A DNA stretch of 50,981 nucleotides from Balneolaceae bacterium (GTDB lineage Bacteria; Bacteroidota; Rhodothermia; Balneolales; Balneolaceae). Under the pieces are notes generated by a model, which was given only the letters and a program-made list of their open reading frames with translations, was not told the DNA's origin and did no database searches. The stretch spans positions 1 to 50,981 of the forward strand of contig SLPZ01000317.1 in the NCBI GenBank assembly GCA_007131725.1, given 5' to 3'. Positions 43,975 to 50,981 of this stretch are shown piece by piece (positions within the stretch are counted from its first letter, which is position 1; the number at the start of each line of letters is the position of its first letter). The translations under genes were made by a program, and so were the position numbers.

Positions 43975-44952
43975 TTACAACAGGATATTGAAAATATATC
44001 CTGAAAAAATGATAAAGACGGTCACAACCCCGAAAAAGATTGCTATCAGCCTCCATGTCATTACCTTTTTCAGCAGTGTAGCTTCGGGTAAAGAAAGCCC
44101 GATTGTTGCCATCATAAAAGCAATGGCTGTTCCCAGCGGCACTCCCTTTATTACAAACACTTCTATAACGGGCACTATAGCCGCCGCATTGGCATACATA
44201 GGTACGGCAAGTACTACCGCAGCCGGAACCGTCCACCAGTCGCCACCGCCTAAATAGGTTTCAAAGAAATTTTCCGGAACATAGCCATACATAAATGCTC
44301 CAATTCCGATTCCGATGAGAATATATACGAGAACACCATTCACAATCTGCCATGCCTCTCTTGTAATTGAAGGCAACCGCTGAAAAAAACTCAGCTTTTT
44401 CTGTTCAAATTCTTCAGAAACTTTCTGCGCATTCTCAAGAATATTTCGCACCCATTCTGTTAAAAGGTGCCCCAAATTCATTTTTCCCAAAACGAAACCA
44501 CCCACTGTTCCGAGCAAAATTCCTGAGCCTGCATAAATCAATGTAGCTTTAACACCAAACATACCCAAAAACATTGCCAGGGCAATTTCATTCACCAGGG
44601 GCGATGTTATCAGAAACGCAAACGTTACTCCCAGCGGAATACCTCCCCTCACAAAACCGATGAATAGAGGAACGGATGAGCAGGAACAAAACGGGGTGAT
44701 AGCACCAAAGAGAGCGGCAAAAAAGTATTCCAGCCCATACAATTTTTTATTTGTGAGAAAATCACGGAGACGGTCAACAGGAAAATAAGCGTTAACAATA
44801 CCCATGATAAACACGATCAAAAACAGGAGGATCAGGATTTTGATCGTATCATAAATAAAGAAATTCAGAGCTGAACCTACTGCTGTTTCAGCCTCAATTT
44901 TCAGAACGGAGTATACTATCCAGTCAGCAAAATTCTGTGTCCACTCGAACAT
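43975..44952 (-). CDS. ArsP/UPF0718-type permease
   Basis: 325 residues with about eight to ten membrane helices, of the DUF318/ArsP_1 permease family, some members of which export trivalent organoarsenicals. The signature TPFCSCSSVPLFIGFVRGG (about residues 85-103) has the conserved Cys pair; the second half repeats the pattern with VPMYANAAAIVPVIE. A charged loop lies at about 170-200. It is the last gene of the ArsR-thioredoxin-permease operon. The real substrate cannot be read from sequence; metal(loid) export is an inference from ArsR control. Confidence 0.85.
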   Translation of the reverse strand: MFEWTQNFADWIVYSVLKIEAETAVGSALNFFIYDTIKILILLFLIVFIMGIVNAYFPVDRLRDFLTNKKLYGLEYFFAALFGAITPFCSCSSVPLFIGFVRGGIPLGVTFAFLITSPLVNEIALAMFLGMFGVKATLIYAGSGILLGTVGGFVLGKMNLGHLLTEWVRNILENAQKVSEEFEQKKLSFFQRLPSITREAWQIVNGVLVYILIGIGIGAFMYGYVPENFFETYLGGGDWWTVPAAVVLAVPMYANAAAIVPVIEVFVIKGVPLGTAIAFMMATIGLSLPEATLLKKVMTWRLIAIFFGVVTVFIIFSGYIFNILL

Positions 44953-45013
44953 GATTAATTATCATCCTGACATAAAAGTCTATCAAACTTTAAATCTCTC
45001 TTTGAAATTAGTT

Positions 45014-45253
45014 TTACTGAGCGATCAAAAGCTCTTTTATTTCTTTTACCTGTGGCACTCTTCCGGCTACTTTTTCCTCTTCGTCAATGATCAGTACCGG
45101 AGTTGCCAGAACATTGTACTTAATCATTTCTTCGATATCATCTATCTTGATTACATCGGCTTCTACATCAACCTGTCTAACTGCCTCCATGGCATTATTG
45201 TAGGCTGTTTGGCATTTCTTGCAGCCCGGCCCCAACACTTTAATTTTTTTCAT
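45014..45253 (-). CDS. Small thioredoxin-like protein (CxxC)
   Basis: 79 residues of the small redox-active disulfide/thioredoxin-fold family. GPGCKKCQTAYNNAMEA gives the CKKC active site at residues 11-14, and ATPVLIIDEEEKVAGRVP contains the cis-Pro loop. No signal peptide. Encoded between the ArsR regulator and the permease, it may reduce the permease or its substrate. Two matching operators sit just before it. Confidence 0.88.
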   Translation of the reverse strand: MKKIKVLGPGCKKCQTAYNNAMEAVRQVDVEADVIKIDDIEEMIKYNVLATPVLIIDEEEKVAGRVPQVKEIKELLIAQ

Positions 45254-45285
45254 ATCAATTCACTGTTTAGTTAATTATCTCAGTT

Positions 45286-45303
45286 ATTCGTAAAGATACG
45301 AAT
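45286..45303. promoter_or_regulatory. ArsR operator candidate 1
   Basis: ATTCGTA-AAGA-TACGAAT, a perfect 7-base palindrome with a 4-base spacer. It lies 33 bases upstream of the thioredoxin start and overlaps TATCTTTA, a plausible -7 element on the minus strand. Confidence 0.75.
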
Positions 45304-45305
45304 AA

Positions 45306-45321
45306 TTCGTAATAATACGAA
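45306..45321. promoter_or_regulatory. ArsR operator candidate 2
   Basis: TTCGTA-ATAA-TACGAA, the same palindrome as the first, spaced two bases from it. The tandem sites suggest cooperative binding across an internal promoter. Confidence 0.75.
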
Positions 45322-45336
45322 CATATTTTGAAAGAA

Positions 45337-45639
45337 TCAGCGATCAAAAAATCCAAGAAACAGTCCCTTGGCAAGCCCCCAATTCTCGGTGTCGATGCAG
45401 TATTTTGTTTTAGGCGGATCGGCATCTCCCTGAATAAGTCCGGCATCACTTAACACCTTTAAATGTTGAGATAATGTACTTTTAGCTATCGGAAGATGTG
45501 AAAACATCTCTCTATGGTAACAGCATTTGTCTGTCGACAGCAACTCAAGAATTGCTACCCTGACAGGATTAGCAAGAGCGTTTGAAAATTTTGCGATTAA
45601 TTTTTGCCGCTCTGTATACGGTTTGTCTACAACATCCAT
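45337..45639 (-). CDS. ArsR/SmtB-family transcriptional regulator
   Basis: 100 residues. Winged-helix core LANPVRVAILELLS, then PIAKSTLSQHLKVLSDAGLI (recognition helix). The Cys pair in STDKCCYHREMF (about residues 38-39) and the acidic surroundings could sense metal(loids), although the classical CVCDL box is not exact. A third identical operator lies upstream, overlapping its promoter, so it likely represses itself and the two genes downstream. The 83-base gap to the thioredoxin gene carries two more operators. Confidence 0.93.
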   Translation of the reverse strand: MDVVDKPYTERQKLIAKFSNALANPVRVAILELLSTDKCCYHREMFSHLPIAKSTLSQHLKVLSDAGLIQGDADPPKTKYCIDTENWGLAKGLFLGFFDR

Positions 45640-45653
45640 GAGAAAAGATTTAA

Positions 45654-45669
45654 TTCGTATTTGTACGAA
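45654..45669. promoter_or_regulatory. ArsR operator candidate 3 (autoregulatory)
   Basis: TTCGTA-TTTG-TACGAA, identical half-sites to the two downstream operators, 15 bases before the arsR start codon. Confidence 0.75.
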
Positions 45670-45698
45670 ATATAGTTAATTAAAAAAACTATAAACAA
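45667..45698 (-). promoter_or_regulatory. Probable arsR promoter
   Basis: On the minus strand TTG (45698-45696), 21 bases, then TATATTTC (45674-45667) is close to the TTTG ... TAnnTTTG consensus (one mismatch in the -7). The operator overlaps the -7 end. Confidence 0.45.
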
Positions 45699-45912
45699 TA
45701 GATCCCAATATCCCCTGATTATTAATCCTGCAGAAGATAAAATTTTTAATTATGACCTGTTCTGGTCAAATTATCAGGGTTTCACATAAAATTCTGTAAT
45801 ACTTTTTTTGAAAATTCTTTTTCCGCATTGGTGGAGAAAAGAATTTCTGATTCTACAGAAAATGAGGATGTATAATGGGCAGCCAGCCGGCTGTACCGGA
45901 AATAGAAGTATT

Positions 45913-46143
45913 TTAGTTAATTGAACAACCGGAAGGGCCGCAACAGCACGAAGGTGCTGGAGCATTTTCCGGTTTACCCGGCGACGATGATCCACCCCCG
46001 ATATTCAGTGCGCTGATCATCTGCCTGGTTTCATTCGAACCGCAATTTGGGCACGCAACTGCAGCACCATTTTCCTTCTCAGAGAGTGACATCTTTACTT
46101 CAAAAATATCTTCACACTTAGTGCATCTGTAATCGTAAAACAT
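45913..46143 (-). CDS. FmdB-type zinc ribbon protein
   Basis: 76 residues. FYDYRCTKCEDIFEV at the start and CPNCGSNETR at about 31-40 give the four Cys of a zinc ribbon as in FmdB-family putative regulators. The C-terminal 25 residues are Gly/Pro/Ser-rich with an extra Cys cluster (CCCGPSGC) that may bind another metal. It is monocistronic. Role unknown. Confidence 0.9.
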   Translation of the reverse strand: MFYDYRCTKCEDIFEVKMSLSEKENGAAVACPNCGSNETRQMISALNIGGGSSSPGKPENAPAPSCCCGPSGCSIN

Positions 46144-46513
46144 CCTGTATCAATTTCGTTGTTAAAATTTTTGAGAAAAATTTAATTTACCCGTTGAATT
46201 CTTTAGTGAGAAAAATAGCACTTATTTTCATGAAATGGATGTCCATTCCATGATAGCCTGCCAGTCAGATGATTTCGTTTTTTTTAAAGGAGATCCCTCC
46301 ACTCACTCACTCCCGCCGCCTTCCAAAGTCTTGTACGGCGGACAGGTTCGCCTACCAATGACAGATGAGTTCCCAGCCCTTTCGGACCCACCCCAGCCCT
46401 CCCTATCCCGACTGAACTGCATCGGGACAAGGAGGGAGCGGTTCATAATTCCAATGGTGTAGCCCCTCATTTGGGCACTAATGGACAGATCTGATTTAAA
46501 CTACTAAACGAAT
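46144..46513. other. 370-base intergenic region with GC-rich palindromes
   Basis: Contains C-rich DNA unlike the rest of the window (CCGCCGCCTT, CCCACCCCAGCCCTCC). A hairpin lies at 46397-46436. An open frame at 46235-46462 crosses these repeats and is judged spurious. No gene is seen. Confidence 0.55.
46397..46436. repeat. Long imperfect hairpin
   Basis: CCCTCCCTATCCCGA pairs with TCGGGACAAGGAGGG with two mismatches around a 10-base loop. It is not followed by a T-run. It may be a dispersed repeat. Confidence 0.6.
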
Positions 46514-47848
46514 CTAATCAGTCAGGCTGCGCAATTGGTCTCGGATGATTGAACTGCCCGGATGCACGGCGGCACCCAATTCAAGAATTTGTATCGCAGT
46601 TTCAGTTTTATTTCTTTCCAGGTAAAAATCACTGAGCTGTATAAACTCCTGGATGCTAAAATCGCACTCACCTGCACGGATTTCTTTTAATTCCCAGAAA
46701 TACTCAACGGCTTCTTCTATCCCCTCTTCTTCAATTATTGTTGCCAAAATAGTAGATCCGGGTTCCTGAACAACTTTTGGAATTTGTTCAAACAACACAT
46801 CCCGAATTGTAAAGTAGATGCTGTTTGTGCACTGTTGTGTGTTGTCCATAATGATTAATGTGTAATCGCTGTCTGCAAAATAGGAGAGATGCGAAGAATA
46901 GCCCGGCATATTCCCAAAAGTGCTGATTACATATTCTGTCCGGTCTCCAATGCGCTGCTCTCCGAGAAAAATTCCATAACCATAATCTTCAATTTGTTGG
47001 CTGACCATTCTTCTCACGTTTTCACTTTCTGATAAATCTCCGCCAAACAATGCTCGTGACCATTTAAAAAGATCCGTTGCGGTCGAATACATCATACCGG
47101 CAGAGAATCCTACACTGGAATGAATAAACGGTGAGCGTTCATAGCCAATCGGATTTCGTGTATAACCGGTGGCAAGCCGCTCAATGATGGAAGAAGAGTC
47201 AGCATAGCCGGTATCTGATAACTGTAAAGGCTCTGCTATATACTTTTCGATTGCCTCCTCATAAGACATCCCTGTAACCTCTTCAATAATTAAACCAAGC
47301 AGAAAAAAACCCGAATTTCCATAATTCCAGTCAGTGCCCGGTTCAAACTCAAGTTCCGAATACGCAAAATATTCAAGAACTTCTGAAGGCTCGTGTTCTA
47401 AAAGGGCATTTGTCTGTAAAAAGGCCGGGTCATTTAAATAGTCGGGTATACCCGATGATTGTTCCAGAAGATGTTCGATCGTAATCCTGTTCCCGGTTTC
47501 AGCCGGATAATCCGGGAAATATTTGGTGATGGTATCATCAAGGCTAAGCAGCCCCTCCTCTGCCAGCAGAATGGTTAAATAAGCGGTGAATGTTTTAGTG
47601 ATGGATGCGATCTGAAAGCGTGTTTCAAAACAATTAGGAATGTCCCACTCGAAGTTAGCTTTTCCAAATGCCCTCTTGTAAACCACGTCATCGCCATCTG
47701 CAAACAGAACAACACCGTTTAACAGGTTATAATCGTGGAGCTGAGAAAGTAATCTGTCTATTTCAGAATACTTATCAGGTACTTTAGAGCTGCCTACCAT
47801 TAATAATGAACACAGCAGAAACATCAAAAATATAATTCTTTCTCTCAA
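46514..47848 (-). CDS. Secreted serine hydrolase, class C beta-lactamase/D-Ala-D-Ala peptidase family
   Basis: 444 residues with a signal peptide (about 1-20). The penicillin-recognition fold motifs are ASITKTF (Ser-x-x-Lys nucleophile, about residue 82), YGNSG (Tyr-x-Asn, about 175) and a weak third box near IDDYGYGIFLG. LEQSSGIPDYLN is typical of esterase-like members. The C-terminal 80 residues form TPR-like helices (NKTETAIQILELGAAVHPGS). Likely a periplasmic peptidase or esterase; resistance function should not be assumed. No operon partner. Confidence 0.88.
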   Translation of the reverse strand: MRERIIFLMFLLCSLLMVGSSKVPDKYSEIDRLLSQLHDYNLLNGVVLFADGDDVVYKRAFGKANFEWDIPNCFETRFQIASITKTFTAYLTILLAEEGLLSLDDTITKYFPDYPAETGNRITIEHLLEQSSGIPDYLNDPAFLQTNALLEHEPSEVLEYFAYSELEFEPGTDWNYGNSGFFLLGLIIEEVTGMSYEEAIEKYIAEPLQLSDTGYADSSSIIERLATGYTRNPIGYERSPFIHSSVGFSAGMMYSTATDLFKWSRALFGGDLSESENVRRMVSQQIEDYGYGIFLGEQRIGDRTEYVISTFGNMPGYSSHLSYFADSDYTLIIMDNTQQCTNSIYFTIRDVLFEQIPKVVQEPGSTILATIIEEEGIEEAVEYFWELKEIRAGECDFSIQEFIQLSDFYLERNKTETAIQILELGAAVHPGSSIIRDQLRSLTD

Positions 47849-48127
47849 ATTCTTTCTGATTTTATAATTTTCAGAATTAAAAAATAACGATTAAATAAAA
47901 GCTTTTACAACAGGGTTCTATCCTGCATTTCTCACACAAAGATAAGTTAGAAACAATATCCATTTGATTGTAAACATCTTAGGACACAATTTAAACCTTT
48001 TTTAAAAACACCCTGTCAAACGCTGCAATGTCTTATTATTTTTGTTGCGAATTTCTTCTTTGCATTTAGCAGAGTGCTTGATCAAAAGACTTGTCACAGC
48101 AATACCATAAGCCAAAAAATATTTGAG

Positions 48128-48144
48128 AGTCATGATTCATGACT
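48128..48144. promoter_or_regulatory. Perfect 8+1+8 palindrome
   Basis: AGTCATGA-T-TCATGACT. It is 229 bases before the Rrf2 start, in a region with no other signal. It could be a regulatory site of the divergent hydrolase or a chance palindrome. Confidence 0.35.
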
Positions 48145-48309
48145 ATAATGAAAAAGCATTTCTCTTATCTAAAATCAGTCTAAACTTTCGCAGAGAAACA
48201 TTTCGAATTGCCAGTTAATATTTTTTTTCACTACCTTTAATTAGAGTTTTTTGTCCAAATATCTGCAATTGGCTTAAAAGTGTGATTTTTGCCTCTTCAG
48301 GCAGGTATC

Positions 48310-48330
48310 ACGGTTTAAAAATTTAACCGT
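48310..48330. promoter_or_regulatory. Palindrome near Rrf2 copy 2
   Basis: ACGGTT-TAAAAATTT-AACCGT, 6-base arms, 42 bases before the start of the second Rrf2 gene, which is itself followed closely by PFOR. The position suits an operator. Confidence 0.45.
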
Positions 48331-48372
48331 TTCCAGCTTTCAGCCATCAGATTTCAGATTAACCTGGCCATA

Positions 48373-48840
48373 ATGTTTTCAGCATCGTGTCATTACGGAT
48401 TACAGGCAATGTTTTACATTGCACACCACTCTTCCAAAGAAAGAAATGTGGATTTAAGTGAAATTGCAGAGGAAAAATGTATTCCAAAACATTTCCTCAG
48501 CAAAATTTTACAGTTGCTTGTAAAGCACAAACTACTGATTTCTATGAGAGGTCCAAGCGGCGGTTTTAAACTTGGCAGGCCCGCTAATGACATTTCACTT
48601 ATCGAAATAGTGGACGTTATTGACGGGCTTGAAATATTTGACCAATGTGGTATAGAATACAAACCCTGTAATCCCGATGATCCGTGTCCCATTCATGATG
48701 AATACTCAGATCACAGAAAACGTGTATTTAATCTTTTTGAAACCAAAACACTTGAAGGAATTGCTGAAGATATCAAAAAAGGAGAACCCATAATTGGCCT
48801 TGAAAAACCACTAAAAAAAGATAAAGTATCTGATTCATAA
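48373..48840 (+). CDS. Rrf2-family transcriptional regulator, copy 2
   Basis: 155 residues. The domain is the same as the copy at 43.4 kb (YGLQAMFYIA, IPKHFLSKILQLL, SMRGPSGGFKLG) with CGIEYKPCNPDDPCPIH, again C-x6-C-x5-C, the probable Fe-S ligands. It lies 42 bases ahead of PFOR on the same strand and is probably co-transcribed. It likely couples Fe-S or redox status to PFOR expression (inference). Confidence 0.93.
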   Translation: MFSASCHYGLQAMFYIAHHSSKERNVDLSEIAEEKCIPKHFLSKILQLLVKHKLLISMRGPSGGFKLGRPANDISLIEIVDVIDGLEIFDQCGIEYKPCNPDDPCPIHDEYSDHRKRVFNLFETKTLEGIAEDIKKGEPIIGLEKPLKKDKVSDS

Positions 48841-48870
48841 AAATTTGCAAGAATTATTCAATCAATTTCC

Positions 48871-48876
48871 GGAGGA
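48871..48876 (+). promoter_or_regulatory. Strong ribosome binding site of PFOR
   Basis: GGAGGA six bases before ATG 48883. Unusually strong compared with other genes here and decides the start. Confidence 0.8.
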
Positions 48877-48882
48877 TATAAC

Positions 48883-50981
48883 ATGTCTAACAAACAAGTA
48901 ACTATTGATGCCAATGAAGCTGCGGCATATATAGCACATAAATTAAGTGAAGTAATTGCCATTTACCCCATTACACCGGCATCTCCCATGGGAGAATGGT
49001 CGGACGAGTGGTCGATGGCCGGCAAAAAAAATATCTGGGGGACCGTCCCGGAAGTTGCCGAGCTCCAGAGTGAAGGCGGTGCTGCAGGTACCATGCACGG
49101 AGCCCTTCAGACCGGTGCTATAACCACAACTTTTACGGCATCCCAGGGACTATTGCTCAAAATGCCGAACCTATACAAAATTGCCGGCGAATTAACCCCC
49201 GCGGTTGTTCACGTTGCCGCGCGAACGGTTGCCACGCATGCACTCTCCATTTTTGGCGACCACAGTGATGTAATGGCCATGCGGATGACCGGCGTTGGTA
49301 TGCTCAGCTCAAACAGTGTACAGGAAGCTATGGATATGGCCCTGGTAGCACATGCAGGCACACTCGAATCACGCATTCCGTTCATCCACTTTTTTGACGG
49401 ATTCAGAACCTCGCACGAAGTCCAAAAAATTCATGAAGTTCCGGAAGAAGTGATGCGAAAAATGATTGATGACGAATGGGTGATAGCACACCGAAACAGG
49501 GCTTTAACTCCGGATAAGCCAGTGATTCGTGGAACAGCTCAAAACCCCGATGTTTTCTTCCAGGGACGTGAGTCTGGAAACAAGTATTATCTGGCTTGCC
49601 CGGACATCATCCAAAATGCGATGAACCGATTTGCTGAACTGACCGGGCGGCAGTATGAACTGTTCCAGTACTATGGCCCTGAAGATGCCGACCGGGTAAT
49701 TATTTTGATGGGATCGGGTGCTGAAACCGCTCACGAAACGGTTGAAAAACTCAACGAAAATGGCGAGAAAACCGGGCTTATTAAAGTGCGTCTGTTCCGT
49801 CCTTTCAGCATGAAGCACCTGATACAGGCACTGCCAGAAACGGTGAAAGGCATTGCCGTGCTCGACAGAACCAAAGAACCGGGAAGTGCCGGTGAACCAC
49901 TTTATAATGATGTTGTGGCTACAATGCATGAAAACCGCACCGAAAAGTGGAAAACATTTGCTGAAGAACCAAAAGTTGTAAACGGACGATATGGCCTCTC
50001 ATCAAAAGAGTTTACGCCACCCATGGTAAAACGAATTTTTGATGAATTAAAAGAAGAGAAACCAAAGAACCACTTTACCATCGGCATCCATGATGATGTG
50101 ACCCACACAAGCCTGGACCTGAACAGCAGCACCTGGGAAAGTGATGAAGAGATCTTTGAAGGACTATTTTACGGATTAGGTGCTGACGGAACCGTGAGTG
50201 CCAACAAAAACTCGATCAAAATAATCGGGGACAATACCGACTTTTTTGCCCAGGGATATTTTGTGTACGATTCAAAAAAATCGGGAGCAACCACCGTATC
50301 GCACCTGCGTTTCGGACCTAAACCGATCCGTTCTGCCTATTTGATTGATAAGGCTAATTTTGTGGCTTGCCATCAGTTTACATTCCTCGATAAGATTGAT
50401 ATGCTGAAACACGCCCGCCCCGGCGCTACTTTCCTGCTCAACGCACCTTATCCGCCCGATGAAGTATGGAACCGGATACCAAGAGAGGTACAGCAACAGA
50501 TCATCGACAAAAACCTAAAGCTGTACAGTATCGATGCGTATAAAGTTGCCCGCGAAACCGGAATGGGCAATCGAATCAACACAGTTATGCAGACATGCTT
50601 CTTTGCCATTTCCGAAATACTGGATAAAGAAGAAGCTATTCTGCTCATCAAAGATGCCATTAAGAAAGCGTATGGAAGCAAAGGAGAGAAAATCTTGCAG
50701 AGCAATTACGCTGCTGTAGATAACTCCATCGAAAATCTGCATCAGATCGAAGTACCGGATAAGGTCGACTCCGAACAGGAAATGCGGCCTCCTGTACCCG
50801 AAGAGGCGCCGGAATTTGTACAGAAAGTGATTGCAGAAATAATTTCCGGCCACGGAGATGACCTCCCGGTCAGCGCTTTCGAAGCAGACGGCACATTCCC
50901 CACCGGCACCACAAAATGGGAGAAGCGAAACATTGCGCAGGAGATTCCGGTTCTTGAACCCGATATCTGTATTCAGTGCGG
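48883..50981 (+). CDS. nifJ: Pyruvate:ferredoxin (flavodoxin) oxidoreductase, 3' truncated
   Basis: The first 699 codons of a roughly 1,180-residue homodimeric enzyme that converts pyruvate and CoA to acetyl-CoA, CO2 and reduced ferredoxin. Domain I opens with DANEAAAYIAHKLSEV and YPITPASPMGEW; GTVPEVAELQSEGGAAGTMHGAL and TFTASQGLLLKMPN are conserved; FFDGFRTSHEVQK is standard. The gamma domain occupies about residues 420-640. The window ends at the first ferredoxin-type cluster (PDICIQCG). Thiamine-binding residues lie beyond the edge. An Rrf2 regulator is immediately upstream. In an organism with superoxide dismutase and complex I this suggests facultative or micro-oxic metabolism (inference). 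Confidence 0.96.
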   Translation, partial: MSNKQVTIDANEAAAYIAHKLSEVIAIYPITPASPMGEWSDEWSMAGKKNIWGTVPEVAELQSEGGAAGTMHGALQTGAITTTFTASQGLLLKMPNLYKIAGELTPAVVHVAARTVATHALSIFGDHSDVMAMRMTGVGMLSSNSVQEAMDMALVAHAGTLESRIPFIHFFDGFRTSHEVQKIHEVPEEVMRKMIDDEWVIAHRNRALTPDKPVIRGTAQNPDVFFQGRESGNKYYLACPDIIQNAMNRFAELTGRQYELFQYYGPEDADRVIILMGSGAETAHETVEKLNENGEKTGLIKVRLFRPFSMKHLIQALPETVKGIAVLDRTKEPGSAGEPLYNDVVATMHENRTEKWKTFAEEPKVVNGRYGLSSKEFTPPMVKRIFDELKEEKPKNHFTIGIHDDVTHTSLDLNSSTWESDEEIFEGLFYGLGADGTVSANKNSIKIIGDNTDFFAQGYFVYDSKKSGATTVSHLRFGPKPIRSAYLIDKANFVACHQFTFLDKIDMLKHARPGATFLLNAPYPPDEVWNRIPREVQQQIIDKNLKLYSIDAYKVARETGMGNRINTVMQTCFFAISEILDKEEAILLIKDAIKKAYGSKGEKILQSNYAAVDNSIENLHQIEVPDKVDSEQEMRPPVPEEAPEFVQKVIAEIISGHGDDLPVSAFEADGTFPTGTTKWEKRNIAQEIPVLEPDICIQC

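Larger units (their letters stand above)
47849..48372. other. 524-base intergenic region upstream of the second Rrf2 gene
   Basis: AT-rich, without a gene. Two palindromes stand out: 48128-48144 and 48310-48330 (separate entries). The rest shows A/T tracts only. Confidence 0.55.

Noticed and set aside
43981-44003. Perfect 8-base-pair hairpin near the end of the permease gene
   Set aside because: CAGGATAT and ATATCCTG lie inside the coding end of the permease and no T-run follows on either strand, so it is not a terminator; kept out as likely chance.
46235-46462. 75-residue open frame in the C-rich intergenic island
   Set aside because: It crosses a hairpin and low-complexity DNA, with no ribosome binding site or protein-like pattern.
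46514-47848. Antibiotic-resistance beta-lactamase
   Set aside because: The fold is class C-like but the third box is weak and a TPR-like tail is present; such secreted hydrolases are mostly peptidases or esterases.
49504-50933. Several minus-strand open frames at the right end
   Set aside because: All are antisense to the pyruvate:ferredoxin oxidoreductase frame, which has conserved motifs throughout.

Overview
The window looks like a chromosomal segment from a Bacteroidota/Rhodothermota-type bacterium, most likely a marine or halophilic Balneolia-like organism (inference). The support is a PorW/SprE-like TPR lipoprotein, a GWxTD-domain lipoprotein, Bacteroidota-style promoters (TTTG ... TAnnTTTG) before rpsT and nuoA, an 11-gene nuo operon without nuoE/F/G, and moderate GC. 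No phage, insertion sequence, rRNA operon or CRISPR array is visible. Most of the window is housekeeping and respiratory DNA; the accessory signals are small palindromic repeats, duplicated tRNA segments and one arsR-type detoxification operon.

Layout. 1-13,100: end of pyrD, then pyk followed by the PorW-like lipoprotein (minus), a GWxTD lipoprotein, a bacilliredoxin, a small lipoprotein, Mn-type superoxide dismutase, an SthA-like flavoprotein without redox cysteines, and aspS followed by a DUF429 gene (minus). 13,300-19,100: an orphan NarL-type regulator with a degenerate receiver, a possible structured RNA, a secreted alkaline-phosphatase-superfamily enzyme, an isolated second nuoJ-nuoK pair, a MoxR ATPase, a possible decayed gene and a small basic protein of unknown function. 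19,150-26,820: cmk-rpsA, rpsT-gpmI and clpC. 27,000-30,140: a Tat-exported sugar isomerase-like protein, a secreted beta-rich protein and a family 2 glycosyltransferase. 30,270-31,390: a tRNA cluster (Pro, Arg, Cys, Glu, His, Glu) rich in repeats. 31,880-42,530: nuoABCDHIJKLMN, followed by a small helical, possibly HEPN-like, gene. 43,140-50,981: a 141-bp terminal-inverted-repeat element, an Rrf2 regulator, an ArsR-thioredoxin-permease operon with three matching operators, an FmdB zinc ribbon, a serine hydrolase, a second Rrf2 regulator and, 42 bases after it, pyruvate:ferredoxin oxidoreductase running off the window.

How the parts fit. The central theme is energy metabolism: pyruvate kinase and phosphoglycerate mutase feed pyruvate to a ferredoxin-reducing PFOR that is probably controlled by a cysteine-containing Rrf2 regulator. 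The nuo operon encodes only the membrane arm and the Q-module with NuoI, so its electron donor may be ferredoxin (inference), which would link it to PFOR. An unlinked second nuoJK pair of a different subtype suggests a second complex I variant or subunit exchange. Redox defence (superoxide dismutase, bacilliredoxin, SthA-like protein) is clustered at 6.7-10.5 kb, and a 25-base perfect inverted repeat precedes sod.

No wholly new multi-gene system is proven here. The strongest candidates for new biology are the orphan nuoJK pair, the 11-subunit complex I with a long charged NuoI tail near PFOR, the phospho-acceptor-less NarL regulator next to a possible small RNA, and the repeat-laden tRNA array.
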